A stretch of DNA of 64,000 nt from Salinactinospora qingdaonensis (GTDB lineage Bacteria; Actinomycetota; Actinomycetes; Streptosporangiales; Streptosporangiaceae), in the NCBI RefSeq assembly GCF_039539445.1, contig NZ_BAABDD010000005.1:186001-250000 (forward strand), read 5' to 3'. Both the position numbers and the translations under genes were made by a program. Positions 15,979-25,114 of this stretch are shown piece after piece; the first letter of the stretch is position 1, and every line of letters starts with the position of its first letter. The notes under the pieces were generated by a model, which saw only the letters and a program-made list of their open reading frames with translations, searched no databases and was not told the origin of the DNA.

Positions 15979-17646
15979 TCAGGGTGTCTTGACGGGCTCC
16001 TCTGGGGTTTCCGAGCCCGAGCGCTCCTCGACGGCCACCGTTTCGGGGACAGCGTGGGGCTCCCGATGGGGCTCGGCCCCCTCGAAGGGGATGTCGTCCT
16101 TGGTGTACCAGTGGGCGAGCGCCCGGCGCAGCCTGCCCATAGCCTTGCGGTTGCCGGGGGCCTCGACACCGTTCTCGTCGACCTCGGCGGCGCTGACGCG
16201 CGCCACCGGTTGCTTGGCCTCCAGCACGTGGACCGAATCCTCCGAGGTCGGCCGGTGGACCTCGATGAACTCGCCGCTGGAGAGCTGCTCGATGCGTCCG
16301 CTCTCGTAGCCGTGCTCCAGCGTCTCAAGGTCGCGCCGTTGCAGCCCCAAGCAGATCCGCTTGGTCACGATGAAGGCGATCACCGGCCCCACGAAGATCG
16401 CGATGCGGAAGAACCACGTGGTGGCGTACAGGTTGATCGAGAACGTTTCCGAAAGGATGTCGTTCGACCCGGCCAGCCAGAGCAGACCGTAGACGGTGGA
16501 GGCCGCCACGCCCACCCCGGTGCGGGTGGGGGCGTTGCGCGGCCGGTCGGCCATGTTGTGGTGGCGCCTGTCGCCGGTGATCCACATCTCGATCCAGGGC
16601 CACGCCAAGAGCGCGATGGCCAGCAGTCCGATACTGCCCAACCCGGGCAGCAGGACCCCGGTGGGGATCGAGTAGCCTGCGACGTCGATATCGAACCAGT
16701 TCGGGAAGATCCGCAGCGCCCCCTCCATGAAGCCCATATACCAGTCGGGCTGTAGCCCGGAGGTGATGGAGGTGGGCGTGAACGGCCCGAACAGGTGGAC
16801 CGGGTTGACCTGGACGAGGGCCGACAGGCCGGCGATCACGGCGAAGGTGAAGAAGAAGAACCCGCCCGCCTTGACCGCGAACGCCGGGAACATCGGTGTC
16901 CCTACGACCTGCTTCTCGGTGTGGCCCTTCCCCGGGTACTGCGTGTGCTTCTGGAACCACAAGATCATGATGTGGGCCACGATCAGCGCCAGCAGAATGC
17001 CCGGGATGAGCAGGATGTGCAGCATGTACAGCCGCGGGATGATGTCCTCGCCGGGGAACGCGCCACCGAACATGAAGTAGGAGATGTAGGTCCCGATGAC
17101 CGGGATCGCGATCAGCACACCCTGGAAGATCCGCACACCCATGCCGGAGGCCAGGTCGTCGGGCAGGGAGTAGCCGAACAGACCCTCAGTCATCGACAGC
17201 ACCAGCAGCAGTGCCCCGATCGACCAGTTGATCTCGCGCGGCTTGCGGAAAGCGCCGGTGAAGAACACACGCAGCATGTGCGCCACGATGGCGGCCACGA
17301 AGACCAGCGCCGCCCAGTGGTGGATCTGGCGCATCAGCAGCCCACCGCGCACATCGAAGGTGATGTGCAGCGTGGATGCGTACGCTTCGCTCATCTGTAC
17401 ACCGTTGAGACGCTCATAGGAGCCCTCGTAGGTGATCTCTTGCATGCTCGGGTTGAACCACAGGGTCAAGAACACCCCGGTGAGCAGCAAGATGATGAAC
17501 GAGTACATCGCGATCTCGCCCAGCATGAACGACCAGTGGTTCGGGAAGACCTTGCGCAGGTTCTTCTCCCCGACCTTGGCCAGGTGGAAGCGGTCGTCGA
17601 TGAAGTTACCGACGCCGCGTAGCCCTTTGGGTGCTGGAGTCGTCAT
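15979..17646 (-). CDS. qcrB: Cytochrome bc1 (bcc) complex cytochrome b subunit
   Basis: A 555-residue cytochrome b of the menaquinol:cytochrome c oxidoreductase. Its first membrane bundle carries haem ligands H109/H123 and H210/H225. The quinol-site loop reads PDWY (300-303) instead of the mitochondrial PEWY, as in other actinobacteria. A long cytoplasmic C-terminal extension (about 430-555) is charged and Pro/Glu-rich. It is the last gene of ctaE-qcrC-qcrA-qcrB, three bases after qcrA, and is followed by a strong terminator. In mycobacteria QcrB is the target of Q203-type inhibitors. Confidence 0.97.
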   Translation of the reverse strand: MTTPAPKGLRGVGNFIDDRFHLAKVGEKNLRKVFPNHWSFMLGEIAMYSFIILLLTGVFLTLWFNPSMQEITYEGSYERLNGVQMSEAYASTLHITFDVRGGLLMRQIHHWAALVFVAAIVAHMLRVFFTGAFRKPREINWSIGALLLVLSMTEGLFGYSLPDDLASGMGVRIFQGVLIAIPVIGTYISYFMFGGAFPGEDIIPRLYMLHILLIPGILLALIVAHIMILWFQKHTQYPGKGHTEKQVVGTPMFPAFAVKAGGFFFFTFAVIAGLSALVQVNPVHLFGPFTPTSITSGLQPDWYMGFMEGALRIFPNWFDIDVAGYSIPTGVLLPGLGSIGLLAIALLAWPWIEMWITGDRRHHNMADRPRNAPTRTGVGVAASTVYGLLWLAGSNDILSETFSINLYATTWFFRIAIFVGPVIAFIVTKRICLGLQRRDLETLEHGYESGRIEQLSSGEFIEVHRPTSEDSVHVLEAKQPVARVSAAEVDENGVEAPGNRKAMGRLRRALAHWYTKDDIPFEGAEPHREPHAVPETVAVEERSGSETPEEPVKTP

Positions 17647-17649
17647 CTG

Positions 17650-18753
17650 CTACACATCCCTCTCCGCGTCCCAGAAGGTTGGTCCGACGGCGCTGGAGAA
17701 CTCTCCATCTGCGACGAGATAACCTTCACCGTCCACTGTAAGCGGGAGCTGGGGCAATGGACGATTGGCCGGCCCGAACACGACCTCGGCGGCGTTGGTG
17801 GCGTCGAAGGTCGACTGGTGGCAGGGGCACAGAATCCGGTGCGTGGTCTGCTCGTAGAGCGCGGCGGGGCAGCCGACGTGGGTGCAGATCTTGGAGTAGG
17901 CCACGATCCCGTCATGGGTCCAGTTCAGCCGCTCTCCGGTCATCCGCTCCCCGAACTCGGACTCGTTCATCTTGATCAGCAAGATGACCGACTGCGCCTG
18001 CTCGTCCAGCGTGAGGTGCTCGCCCTCAGGAACCGAGGGCAGGGCGGTGATCATGCCGCCCTCCTCCAGGTCGCTGGCGAGGATTTCACGCTCGGAGCCC
18101 TCCACCACCATACGCTGTCCCCGTTGCCAGGGAGTCTTGTGCAGCTCGTTGCGCGGCAGCGGCCCCAGGTCCCGCAGCAGCAGGATGGGGGCCAGCCCTA
18201 GCGGAAGCATCGACAACAGCAGCGTACGGCGCATCAGCGGCCGTTTGGTGATCCCGCTCTCCTCGCCGCCGCGCATGAAGAAGTCGCTGAACGAGCGCTT
18301 CTCCGCGGCGGGAGAAGGCATCTCGTCGTAGGGCGAGGAGACCTCGTAGTGCGGCATCACCCGGCGGGTCCACACGGTCATCCCCGCGCCGATGGCAAAC
18401 AGCGCCACAGCCAGGGTGCCGCCCAACGCCAGGTTGGAAAGTTTGCCAATGGCCGGCGCGGCGATGGCCGGCTCGCCGTCGGGTCCGGGCGGGAACAGGA
18501 AGTAGCTCACCAGGAAGCCGATGCCGGCCAGGAAAGCCAGGGTGAACCACAGCGCGGCGACGCGCTCGCCCTTGCGCTGCTCTTCCTCAGTGTGCGTGTG
18601 CGTCTCAGCGGCCGGGTAGGGGCCGCTGTGGCCGCGGTGGTCGCCCGGGCCGACCTCGGTAAGGGCGCCCTCGGTCCCCGAAGGCGTGCCGAGAATCCGT
18701 TCCCGGGCACCGTCGCCGGCCGTGTTGTCGTGGTTGCTGGTGTTGTCAGTCAT
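17650..18753 (-). CDS. qcrA: Rieske iron-sulfur subunit of the bcc complex
   Basis: A 367-residue Rieske protein with three predicted membrane helices near 70-90, 105-125 and 175-195, the actinobacterial arrangement. The C-terminal domain binds the 2Fe-2S cluster through C290 and H292 (CTHVGC) and C309 and H312 (CPCH), with C295/C311 forming the disulfide. ATG 18753 is preferred over upstream starts because it overlaps the qcrC stop by eight bases and gives MTDNTSNHD. The N-terminal about 65 residues are acidic and disordered, with a His-Thr-rich patch (THTHTEEE). Confidence 0.96.
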   Translation of the reverse strand: MTDNTSNHDNTAGDGARERILGTPSGTEGALTEVGPGDHRGHSGPYPAAETHTHTEEEQRKGERVAALWFTLAFLAGIGFLVSYFLFPPGPDGEPAIAAPAIGKLSNLALGGTLAVALFAIGAGMTVWTRRVMPHYEVSSPYDEMPSPAAEKRSFSDFFMRGGEESGITKRPLMRRTLLLSMLPLGLAPILLLRDLGPLPRNELHKTPWQRGQRMVVEGSEREILASDLEEGGMITALPSVPEGEHLTLDEQAQSVILLIKMNESEFGERMTGERLNWTHDGIVAYSKICTHVGCPAALYEQTTHRILCPCHQSTFDATNAAEVVFGPANRPLPQLPLTVDGEGYLVADGEFSSAVGPTFWDAERDV

Positions 18754-19648
18754 GGGCTCGCTGCTTCGCGGTGATCCAGATGGCACACGCCACGATCAGG
18801 CTGAGGCCGATGGTCCAGCTAATCAAGCCCTCGGCCACCTGGCCGACCCGGTTGAGCGCAAAGACACCGCCGGGGTTGGGCTCGTATTGCAGGTTCTTCA
18901 CGTAGGCGATCAGATCCTGCTTGGACTCGGGCGTGATGGTCTGGTCGTTGAACACGGGCATGGCGCCGGGGCCGGTGATCATGGCCTCGTAGATCTGGCG
19001 CGGTGACGCCTCGTGGATCGAGGGAGCCCATCGGCCCCCAGTGAGGGCACCGCCGTTACCGGACCAGCCGTGGCAGTGCGCGCAGTTGGTCATGTACAGC
19101 TTCTGGCCGGCCTCGGTGTCGCCCCCACCGGAGATGTACTCCTCGAAAGCGGCCTCGTACTCCTCCAGGGCCTGCTCGTAGGCGGCCTCACTGTCGAACT
19201 CGGAGCGCTGCGGCTCGGTGCCGGGCACCGACGGCACCTGCGGCCCACCGCCGAATGCCTGCTGCACGTAGGCGGCCAGATCGTCGATCTGCTCCTGGTT
19301 GTAGACCGCCTCACCCCGAGGCATCTGCTGGTCGGGGTTGGTCGAGGGCATCCGCCCCGTGCTGACCTGGAAGTCCACGGCCGCGGCCCCCACCCCGTAC
19401 AGGCTCGGGCCGCTGGCGGTGCCTCGGCCGTCCCTGCCGTGACAGCTCATGCAGCTCTGCTCGAAGAGCTCCCTGCCGTTGGCCAGATCGACCTCAGCCG
19501 ATTCGGTCTCGGCCGCGTCGCTCTGCGCTTGAGCCCGCTCGGCCGAGGGCGCCACGACGGCGTATCCCAAGCCGAGGAGCGCCAGCGCGAGGGTGACGAC
19601 GACATACCCCGCCAGGGGATGCCGTCGCCGCGCGGTAATCCATTTCAC
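18746..19648 (-). CDS. qcrC: Dihaem cytochrome c subunit of the bcc complex
   Basis: A 300-residue cytochrome cc that replaces soluble cytochrome c and wires the bcc complex to the aa3 oxidase. An N-terminal signal/anchor (about 13-33) is followed by two haem c domains with CMSCH (C66, C69, H70) and CAHCH (C189, C192, H193), then a C-terminal membrane anchor (about 272-292). Between the haem domains lies an acidic, Tyr/Glu-rich linker (about 135-176), longer than I recall from mycobacteria. GTG 19648 has GGGGAA just upstream. The stop is 16 bases downstream of ctaE. Confidence 0.96.
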   Translation of the reverse strand: MKWITARRRHPLAGYVVVTLALALLGLGYAVVAPSAERAQAQSDAAETESAEVDLANGRELFEQSCMSCHGRDGRGTASGPSLYGVGAAAVDFQVSTGRMPSTNPDQQMPRGEAVYNQEQIDDLAAYVQQAFGGGPQVPSVPGTEPQRSEFDSEAAYEQALEEYEAAFEEYISGGGDTEAGQKLYMTNCAHCHGWSGNGGALTGGRWAPSIHEASPRQIYEAMITGPGAMPVFNDQTITPESKQDLIAYVKNLQYEPNPGGVFALNRVGQVAEGLISWTIGLSLIVACAIWITAKQRAHD

Positions 19649-19664
19649 GGTTTCCCCGTTCGGG

Positions 19665-20294
19665 TCACTGGATGAAGTAGATGGTTGCGAACAAAGCGAT
19701 CCAGACCACGTCGACGAAGTGCCAGTAGTAGGACACGACGATCGCGCTGGTTGCCTGCTGGTGAGTGAAGCTCTTCGCGGCGTACGTGCGTCCCAGCATG
19801 AGCAGGAACGCGATGAGACCACCGATCACGTGCAGGCCATGGAACCCCGTGGTGAGGTAGAACATCGAGCCGTATGCGCTGGACTGTAGAGTCAGCCCCT
19901 CGTGCAAGATCAGCTCGCGGTACTCGTTCGCCTGCCCGAGCACAAAGATCAAGCCCATGACGAAGGTGATGATGAACCACCTGCGGAGCTTGTGCACGTC
20001 ACCGCGCTCGGCGGCCCAGACACCGGCCTGTGCGGTGAAGCTGGACGCTACCAGAATCACGGTGAAGACCAGGGCGTAGGGCACGTCGAGATGGATTGTG
20101 GGCCAATCGCCGAGGTTCTGCGGATCACCCTTGGTGACCGATCGGATGGTGTAGTACATCGCGAACAGCGCCGCAAAGAACATGAGTTCGTTGGCTAGCC
20201 ACACGACGGTGCCAACGCTCACCAGGTCAGGTCGCTTAGCCGCACCGTGCCTAGGTGTCGGTCCTGTTTCTTGGTTCGCGGTTGCTGTCGCCAC
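19665..20294 (-). CDS. ctaE: Cytochrome c oxidase subunit III
   Basis: A 209-residue aa3 oxidase subunit with five hydrophobic segments and the family signatures WLANELMFFAALFAMYY, ANEYREL with the conserved Glu, YLTTGFHGLHVIGG and YYWHFVDVVWIALF at the C-terminus. It leads the ctaE-qcrC-qcrA-qcrB operon. GTG 20294 lacks a Shine-Dalgarno sequence and sits seven bases after TAATAA, so this operon mRNA is probably leaderless. Confidence 0.96.
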   Translation of the reverse strand: MATATANQETGPTPRHGAAKRPDLVSVGTVVWLANELMFFAALFAMYYTIRSVTKGDPQNLGDWPTIHLDVPYALVFTVILVASSFTAQAGVWAAERGDVHKLRRWFIITFVMGLIFVLGQANEYRELILHEGLTLQSSAYGSMFYLTTGFHGLHVIGGLIAFLLMLGRTYAAKSFTHQQATSAIVVSYYWHFVDVVWIALFATIYFIQ

Positions 20295-20300
20295 GGGAGC

Positions 20301-20307
20301 ATTATTA
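20301..20307 (-). promoter_or_regulatory. -10 element of the ctaE-qcrCAB operon
   Basis: TAATAAT on the minus strand, six to seven bases ahead of the GTG start, in otherwise GC-rich DNA. Consistent with transcription starting at the start codon. Confidence 0.6.
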
Positions 20308-20546
20308 CGGCATCTGACGAGAGCTGTTGCACGACCCCCCGAAACGTGCCCACCACGCCGCCGCGAAACAGGTGCGTGAGCGCCCTAGTGGGCAAGCTTA
20401 CCGCCCCAGCTCCACGCCCTGGTCGCCCCATGTGGCGTAGGCTGTCGTGTTCGGCGGCACAAGGCAACTAAGCTCGCAGGGGTGCCCGTCCGGTCGGGCG
20501 TGGCCGGTCCGGCGCCGCCGATGGCTAACGACAAGGACGGTGGATC

Positions 20547-20996
20547 ATGGGCAACACTGGTGTGGAGGCTCCGGGGGGCACCTCGCAGGACTCCACCATG
20601 CGCATCCTCATCTTTAGTGACAACGCGAGTGTGCGCGAGGAGGTGCGGCTGGCTATCGGTCGTCGCCCCGCCGCCGACGTTCCCAAGGCGGAGTTCGTCG
20701 AATGCGCCACCGCCCCGGCCGCGCTCAAGCGTCTTGGCGACGCCGCGATCGACGTTGCCATCCTCGACGGCGAGGCTCAGCCCGCCGGCGGGATGGGCGT
20801 GTGCCGCCAGGCCAAGGACGAGATTTACCGCTGTCCTCCGATTATGGTGATTGTCGGCCGGCGAGACGACGGCTGGCTCGCCACCTGGTCTCGGGCCGAC
20901 CGGGTGACCACCCACCCCATCGACCCCGTCGCCCTGGCCGAGTCCCTGGCCGAACTGATGCGCCAGCGCGCCCAGCGTCCGGCCGTGACCGGGTAA
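20547..20996 (+). CDS. Degenerate response-regulator receiver (pseudo-receiver) protein
   Basis: A 149-residue single-domain protein with receiver-like pattern. It has beta1 MRILIFSDNASVREEVRLAI, beta3 VAILDGEAQ (D74 at the phospho-acceptor position), beta4 IMVIVG and a C-terminal helix ALAESLAELM. The acidic pocket at the end of beta1 is reduced to S24-D25-N26, and the invariant lysine of beta5 is replaced by His123 (THPID), so normal aspartyl phosphorylation is doubtful. ATG 20547 follows GGTGG; ATG 20598 is an alternative. It is divergent from ctaE and upstream of trpD, and may sense something about respiration. Confidence 0.7.
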   Translation: MGNTGVEAPGGTSQDSTMRILIFSDNASVREEVRLAIGRRPAADVPKAEFVECATAPAALKRLGDAAIDVAILDGEAQPAGGMGVCRQAKDEIYRCPPIMVIVGRRDDGWLATWSRADRVTTHPIDPVALAESLAELMRQRAQRPAVTG

Positions 20997-21211
20997 GCTC
21001 GGCTACCTGTCCCCGAGCTTCCCGGGGAGCCCTCGCAGCCCGGCACCGCAGCGCCCTCCCTATGGCTTGCGGTCCCACCCGAGGCGGGCGGCAGCCGGCC
21101 ATGAGGAGCCCCACCGGCCACGTCCTCGGGGCGCTTCACACACCGGTGTGGCTGTGGCCCCGCCTCCACCGACTGCTGCATCGAGAATCCCCCGCCAGCC
21201 GAGGAAGTGAC

Positions 21212-22264
21212 GTGAACATCCAGCAACGCACCTGGTCCGACCTGATCCACAACCTGCTCACCGGCGAATCCCTCACCGCGGCCGACACCGAGTGGGCTAT
21301 GAACGAGATCATGTCCGGCTCGGCGACCGACGTTCAGATCGCGGGTTTCGCCGTGGCGATGCGCGCCAAGGGCGAGAGCGTCGAGGAAGTCACGGGGCTG
21401 GCCCAGGGCATGCTCGACAACGCGGTCGCCATCAGCGTGCCGGGGGCCACAGTCGACATTGTCGGTACCGGCGGCGACCGCGCCCACACGGTCAACGTCT
21501 CCACGATGGCCGCTCTCGTGGCCGCCGCGGCCGGGGCGCGCGTGGTCAAGCACGGCAACCGCGCGGCCTCCTCCTCGTGTGGCACGGCCGACGTCCTCGA
21601 ACGTCTCGGTGTCGTTATCGACCTGCCGCCCGAGAACACCGCCCGGGTCGCCGACGAGGTCGGCATCACCTTCTGCTTTGCCAAACTGTTCCACCCTTCG
21701 CTGCGCCATGTCGCCAAGGCCCGCAGCGAACTCGCGGTGCCCACGGTGTTCAACTTCCTGGGCCCCTTGACCAACCCGGCCCGTCCACGAGCCGCCGCGG
21801 TGGGGGTGTTCGATCCGGCCATGTGCGAGGTCGTCGCCGGGGTCTTCGCCCGGCGGGGAATGTCGGCGCTGGTGTTTCGTGGCGATGACGGCTTGGACGA
21901 GTTGACGACCACGACCACGTCTTCGGTGTGGTTGGTCAATGACGGTCAGGTGCGTTCGACCACGCTGGACCCGAGTGCGCTGGGCATTGAGCCGGCCCAG
22001 CCTCAGGCGCTACGCGGCGGCGATGTCGAGTTCAACGCCCAGGTGGTGCGAGACGTCGTGGGCGGAGCCACCGGAGCGGTGCGCGACGCCGTCCTGCTCA
22101 ACGCGGCGGCGGCGTTGCTGGCCGCCGAGGGGGTTTCCGATTCGTTGGAAGAGCCGCTGTGTGCGGCCTATGCGCGCGCGGCCGAAGCGGTCGACAGCGG
22201 CGCCGCAGCCGCCCTGTTGGACACGTGGGTCGAGGTCAGCCAAGCCTACGCCAAGCAGGTCTGA
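21212..22264 (+). CDS. trpD: Anthranilate phosphoribosyltransferase
   Basis: A 350-residue enzyme that joins anthranilate to PRPP in tryptophan synthesis. Motifs are GTGGDRAHTVNVST (PRPP/Mg site, about 85-98), KHGNRAASSSCGTADVLE (anthranilate and phosphate contact), FAKLFHPSLRHV and GPLTNP. GTG 21212 follows GAGGAAG; the frame extends upstream without a ribosome site. It lies alone next to the respiratory cluster, as Rv2192c does in M. tuberculosis. No leader peptide is seen before it. Confidence 0.96.
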   Translation: MNIQQRTWSDLIHNLLTGESLTAADTEWAMNEIMSGSATDVQIAGFAVAMRAKGESVEEVTGLAQGMLDNAVAISVPGATVDIVGTGGDRAHTVNVSTMAALVAAAAGARVVKHGNRAASSSCGTADVLERLGVVIDLPPENTARVADEVGITFCFAKLFHPSLRHVAKARSELAVPTVFNFLGPLTNPARPRAAAVGVFDPAMCEVVAGVFARRGMSALVFRGDDGLDELTTTTTSSVWLVNDGQVRSTTLDPSALGIEPAQPQALRGGDVEFNAQVVRDVVGGATGAVRDAVLLNAAAALLAAEGVSDSLEEPLCAAYARAAEAVDSGAAAALLDTWVEVSQAYAKQV

Positions 22265-22303
22265 AGGGCGGGGCCCGACGGTTGCGCTGCCGGGCACGCC
22301 GGC

Positions 22304-22579
22304 TCACATCCCCAGCGAGAAGGCCGCCTCCAAGTCGTGGCGAGAGTAGGCCTGGAACGCGAGGTGGGTGTCCGAGGAGCGCACGCCACTCACCTTGTTG
22401 ATGTGCGCCGGGATGACCTCAGCGAGTTCCTCGTGGCGCCGTACCCGCACCATCGCGATCAGGTCCACTCCGCCAGTGACGGAGTAGACCTCGCTCACCC
22501 CCTCGATCGCGGCGATCGCTTCGGCGACCTCGGGGATGCGCTGCACGTCGGCGTTGATCATGACGATCGCGGTAATCAC
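22304..22579 (-). CDS. Stand-alone Lrp/AsnC effector-binding (RAM) domain protein
   Basis: A 91-residue RAM (ACT-like) domain (MITAIVMINADVQRIPEV, GVSEVYSVTGGVDLIAMV) with no DNA-binding helix-turn-helix. Such stand-alone modules can bind amino acids and may pair with full-length Lrp/AsnC proteins. Located convergent with trpD, an amino-acid gene. ATG 22579 has GGAGAAAAC ahead. It forms a same-strand run with the rhomboid gene, but the rhomboid gene lies upstream with its stop 57 bases away. Confidence 0.85.
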   Translation of the reverse strand: MITAIVMINADVQRIPEVAEAIAAIEGVSEVYSVTGGVDLIAMVRVRRHEELAEVIPAHINKVSGVRSSDTHLAFQAYSRHDLEAAFSLGM

Positions 22580-22635
22580 GGCTGTTTTCTCCTGAGCTTT
22601 TCTGAAGTGGACCCGAGTCGGCCGGCGGCGCGGAC

Positions 22636-23397
22636 TCAGTGTGCGTCGGACAGGCGGGCCCCCGCCCGCCAGGGCACACGGTAGACGAGGAGCCCCCCTA
22701 CGACGCCGGCCACAAACCCGAACACGTGGGCCCCGTATGCGGTCGGGGGGCTCTCGACCGGCAACAGCGCGAAGCTGATGTAGAGGAAGTACTGCGTCGC
22801 GAAGTAGGTCCCGATCAGCACCCAGCTCGGCAACCGTACCGGGATGACTCCAAAGACCAGCGTGATGACGCGGCTACGGAACTGGACCACCAAGTAGGCG
22901 CCCAGGACCCCGGAGATAGCGCCCGAGGCGCCCACGAGCGGCACCGTCACCGGCCCCTCGCCGAGAGCGAACCCATAACAGGCGATAACCCCAGTGGCCA
23001 GGTAGAACCCCAGGTAGCGCAGCCGGCCCAGCCGGTCTTCCACGCAGGGCCCGAACACGAACAGGTACACCATGTTGCTCAGCAGGTGCAACGGCCCGCC
23101 GTGCAGGAACATGGAGGTGAAAGCCGAGATCCAGGGCACCTTCCCGAAGTCGCCGCCAGAACAGTCGGTCGGGTTGGCCAACTGGTGTCCGCTGAGCAGC
23201 TCCGCCGGGATCGCCGCCCACCGCAGCAGGTAGACCTCCTGGGAGCACAGCCGCGCCAGCAGGTCGTTGCTGTACCACAGGGCGAGCTGGGAGGCCGGCG
23301 AGGCCAAGTAGACGGTGACGCTAGCCCCGATGAGCAGGTAGGTGACGATCGGCGGTCGCCGCACCGGGTAGTCGTCACTCAAGGGAAGGCCGGCCAT
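22636..23397 (-). CDS. Rhomboid-family intramembrane serine protease
   Basis: A 253-residue six-helix membrane protein. The catalytic dyad is visible: S158 in GASGAISG and H224 in YGAHVFGF, with the HGGPLHLLSNM motif (about 99-109) in helix 2 and the L1-loop region before it. Rhomboids cut transmembrane substrates within the bilayer. A Cys-containing extra loop (about 45-90) enlarges the first periplasmic segment. It overlaps the end of the upstream DEDD/GIY-YIG gene by 23 bases, so it is co-transcribed. The substrate is unknown. Confidence 0.92.
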   Translation of the reverse strand: MAGLPLSDDYPVRRPPIVTYLLIGASVTVYLASPASQLALWYSNDLLARLCSQEVYLLRWAAIPAELLSGHQLANPTDCSGGDFGKVPWISAFTSMFLHGGPLHLLSNMVYLFVFGPCVEDRLGRLRYLGFYLATGVIACYGFALGEGPVTVPLVGASGAISGVLGAYLVVQFRSRVITLVFGVIPVRLPSWVLIGTYFATQYFLYISFALLPVESPPTAYGAHVFGFVAGVVGGLLVYRVPWRAGARLSDAH

Positions 23398-25102
23398 GCG
23401 TCCAGTCTGTCAGGCTCCGATATTTCTGTGCTCCACCGACAGGGCATGTCCACGAGCCTTCCAACTCGACCAGCCGCACGCCGGGAGTCTCCAGCCAGCG
23501 CAGCACGCACTCCATCTCCGCGGCGGTCGCGCGCGGCACCGGGCCGGCCTCGGGGGAGGCCACGGCGACCGTTTCGGCCGTGGCGACCAGGGCCTCCAGA
23601 TAGCGCTGCGGATCGCTGTCGGCGGTGAGCACGCCCGAGGCGGCCAACCGCCCGTGCCGCACCACGCACATCTCCCAACCGGCTGCCGCGCGGCGGGCGG
23701 CCACCAGGTGCGGCAGCCGCGCCAGCGTGGTCAGCCGCTCGGCACGCGCGCACGCCTCGACGAACGCGGTGAGTCGGTCGCGGTGCACGGCCGCCTCCTC
23801 GAACCGCAGTTGCGCGGAGAGTCCGCGGATATGGCTGGTCAGCGCCGTGACGACAGGAGCGGCATCCACGGTCATCGCCCGGTGCGCGGCCTGGGCGTGC
23901 ACCGCGTACTCCTCGGGGGACTCGCCGCCCTCGCACGGCGCCCCGCACCGCCCCATCTGCGCCAAGGCACACGCCGCTACCGGCGTTGACTTCGGCCCCA
24001 AGCGGTGGGAGCACTGGCGTAGCTGGAACGTGTGGTGCAGGGCTTCGCGCGCCATCTCAGCGCGCCGCGTCGAGGGGAAGGGGCCGATGTAGGCCGCGGC
24101 GTCCTCGCGGGTCTCCCGCACGATCGACAGTCGGGGATAGGTTTCGCGGGTGAGTTTGAGCCAGACCGCGCGTTCGGGGTGGCGTGAGCGCCGATTGTAG
24201 GCGGGTTTGCGTTCGGCGATCAGCCGGAGTTCGCGCACTTCGGCTTCGAGCCCGGTGGCGCAGGTGATCGGCGTGACCCGAGCGGCCAGCGCGATCATCT
24301 CCCGTACGCGCGCCCTGGTCTCGGCGGCGGTGAAGTAGGACTTGACGCGCTTACGCAGGTTGTCGCTCTTGCCGACGTACAGCGCCGCCCCGCTGGCGTC
24401 CTCGAAGATGTAGACGCCCGGAGTCTGGGGGAGGCCCTCGGCCAGGTGGCGGTTGCGCCGCTGGGCCGTGGTGGGCGCGCTGCGGAACCGGCACAGCTCT
24501 TCCGAGGTGGTCACGCCAAACGCCGCGATCCGCTCCAGCAGCCCGTGCAGCACCTCCACCGTGGCGCGTGCGTCGTCGAGGGCGCGGTGCGTGGGCTGTG
24601 TGGCGCCGCCGAAGAACCCGGCGAGGGTGGCGAGCTTGTGGTTGGCGACCTCGTCGCGGGTGACCAGCCGTCGCGCCAGTGCCACTGTGTCGACGACGGC
24701 AGGGGCGGGCCAGGGGTAGCCGTGCTTGACACAGGCGTCTTTGAGGAAGCCGGTGTCGAAGGGGGCGTTGTGGGCCACGAGGACGGTGCCGCGGTCAAAG
24801 CCGGCGAATTCCAGGAAGCTCGGTAGCACCTCGGCCACTGCCGGCGCCTCGGCCACCATCGTCTGGGTGATGCCGGTCAGCAGCGTAATGAAGGGGGGAA
24901 TGGCAACACCGGGATCGACCAGGGTGGCGAACTCGCCCAAGATCTCACCACCGCGCACCTTGACCGCCCCGATCTCGGTGATGCCCGCCCCGTCGCCGCG
25001 CGAGCCGGTCGTTTCCAGGTCGACCACCACAAACGTCGTTTCCGACAGGGGAGTCCCCAAATCGTCGATGCTCACTTGGCCTGCGGGCCGCTGGTGTGCC
25101 AT
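23375..25102 (-). CDS. DEDD exonuclease fused to a UvrC-like GIY-YIG nuclease
   Basis: A 575-residue protein. The N-terminal DnaQ/DEDDh exonuclease domain has VVVDLETTG (D28, E30), AHNAPFD and HRALDDA. It is followed by a GIY-YIG domain (GVYIFEDASGAALYVGKSDNLRKRVKSYF, about 230-260) and a UvrC-like Cys-rich middle part (CSHRLG, CALAQMGRCGAPCEG). It resembles the Cho/UvrC-like protein Rv2191. A role in DNA repair with 3' exonuclease plus endonuclease activity is inferred. ATG 25102 is preceded by TAGCCT at six bases and no ribosome site, suggesting leaderless expression. It overlaps the rhomboid gene. Confidence 0.92.
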   Translation of the reverse strand: MAHQRPAGQVSIDDLGTPLSETTFVVVDLETTGSRGDGAGITEIGAVKVRGGEILGEFATLVDPGVAIPPFITLLTGITQTMVAEAPAVAEVLPSFLEFAGFDRGTVLVAHNAPFDTGFLKDACVKHGYPWPAPAVVDTVALARRLVTRDEVANHKLATLAGFFGGATQPTHRALDDARATVEVLHGLLERIAAFGVTTSEELCRFRSAPTTAQRRNRHLAEGLPQTPGVYIFEDASGAALYVGKSDNLRKRVKSYFTAAETRARVREMIALAARVTPITCATGLEAEVRELRLIAERKPAYNRRSRHPERAVWLKLTRETYPRLSIVRETREDAAAYIGPFPSTRRAEMAREALHHTFQLRQCSHRLGPKSTPVAACALAQMGRCGAPCEGGESPEEYAVHAQAAHRAMTVDAAPVVTALTSHIRGLSAQLRFEEAAVHRDRLTAFVEACARAERLTTLARLPHLVAARRAAAGWEMCVVRHGRLAASGVLTADSDPQRYLEALVATAETVAVASPEAGPVPRATAAEMECVLRWLETPGVRLVELEGSWTCPVGGAQKYRSLTDWTHGRPSLE

Positions 25103-25108
25103 TTGGCC

Positions 25109-25114
25109 AGGCTA
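25109..25114 (-). promoter_or_regulatory. -10 box of the DEDD/GIY-YIG-rhomboid operon
   Basis: TAGCCT on the minus strand, six bases before the ATG, matching the TANNNT-spacer-start arrangement found repeatedly in this window. Confidence 0.5.
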
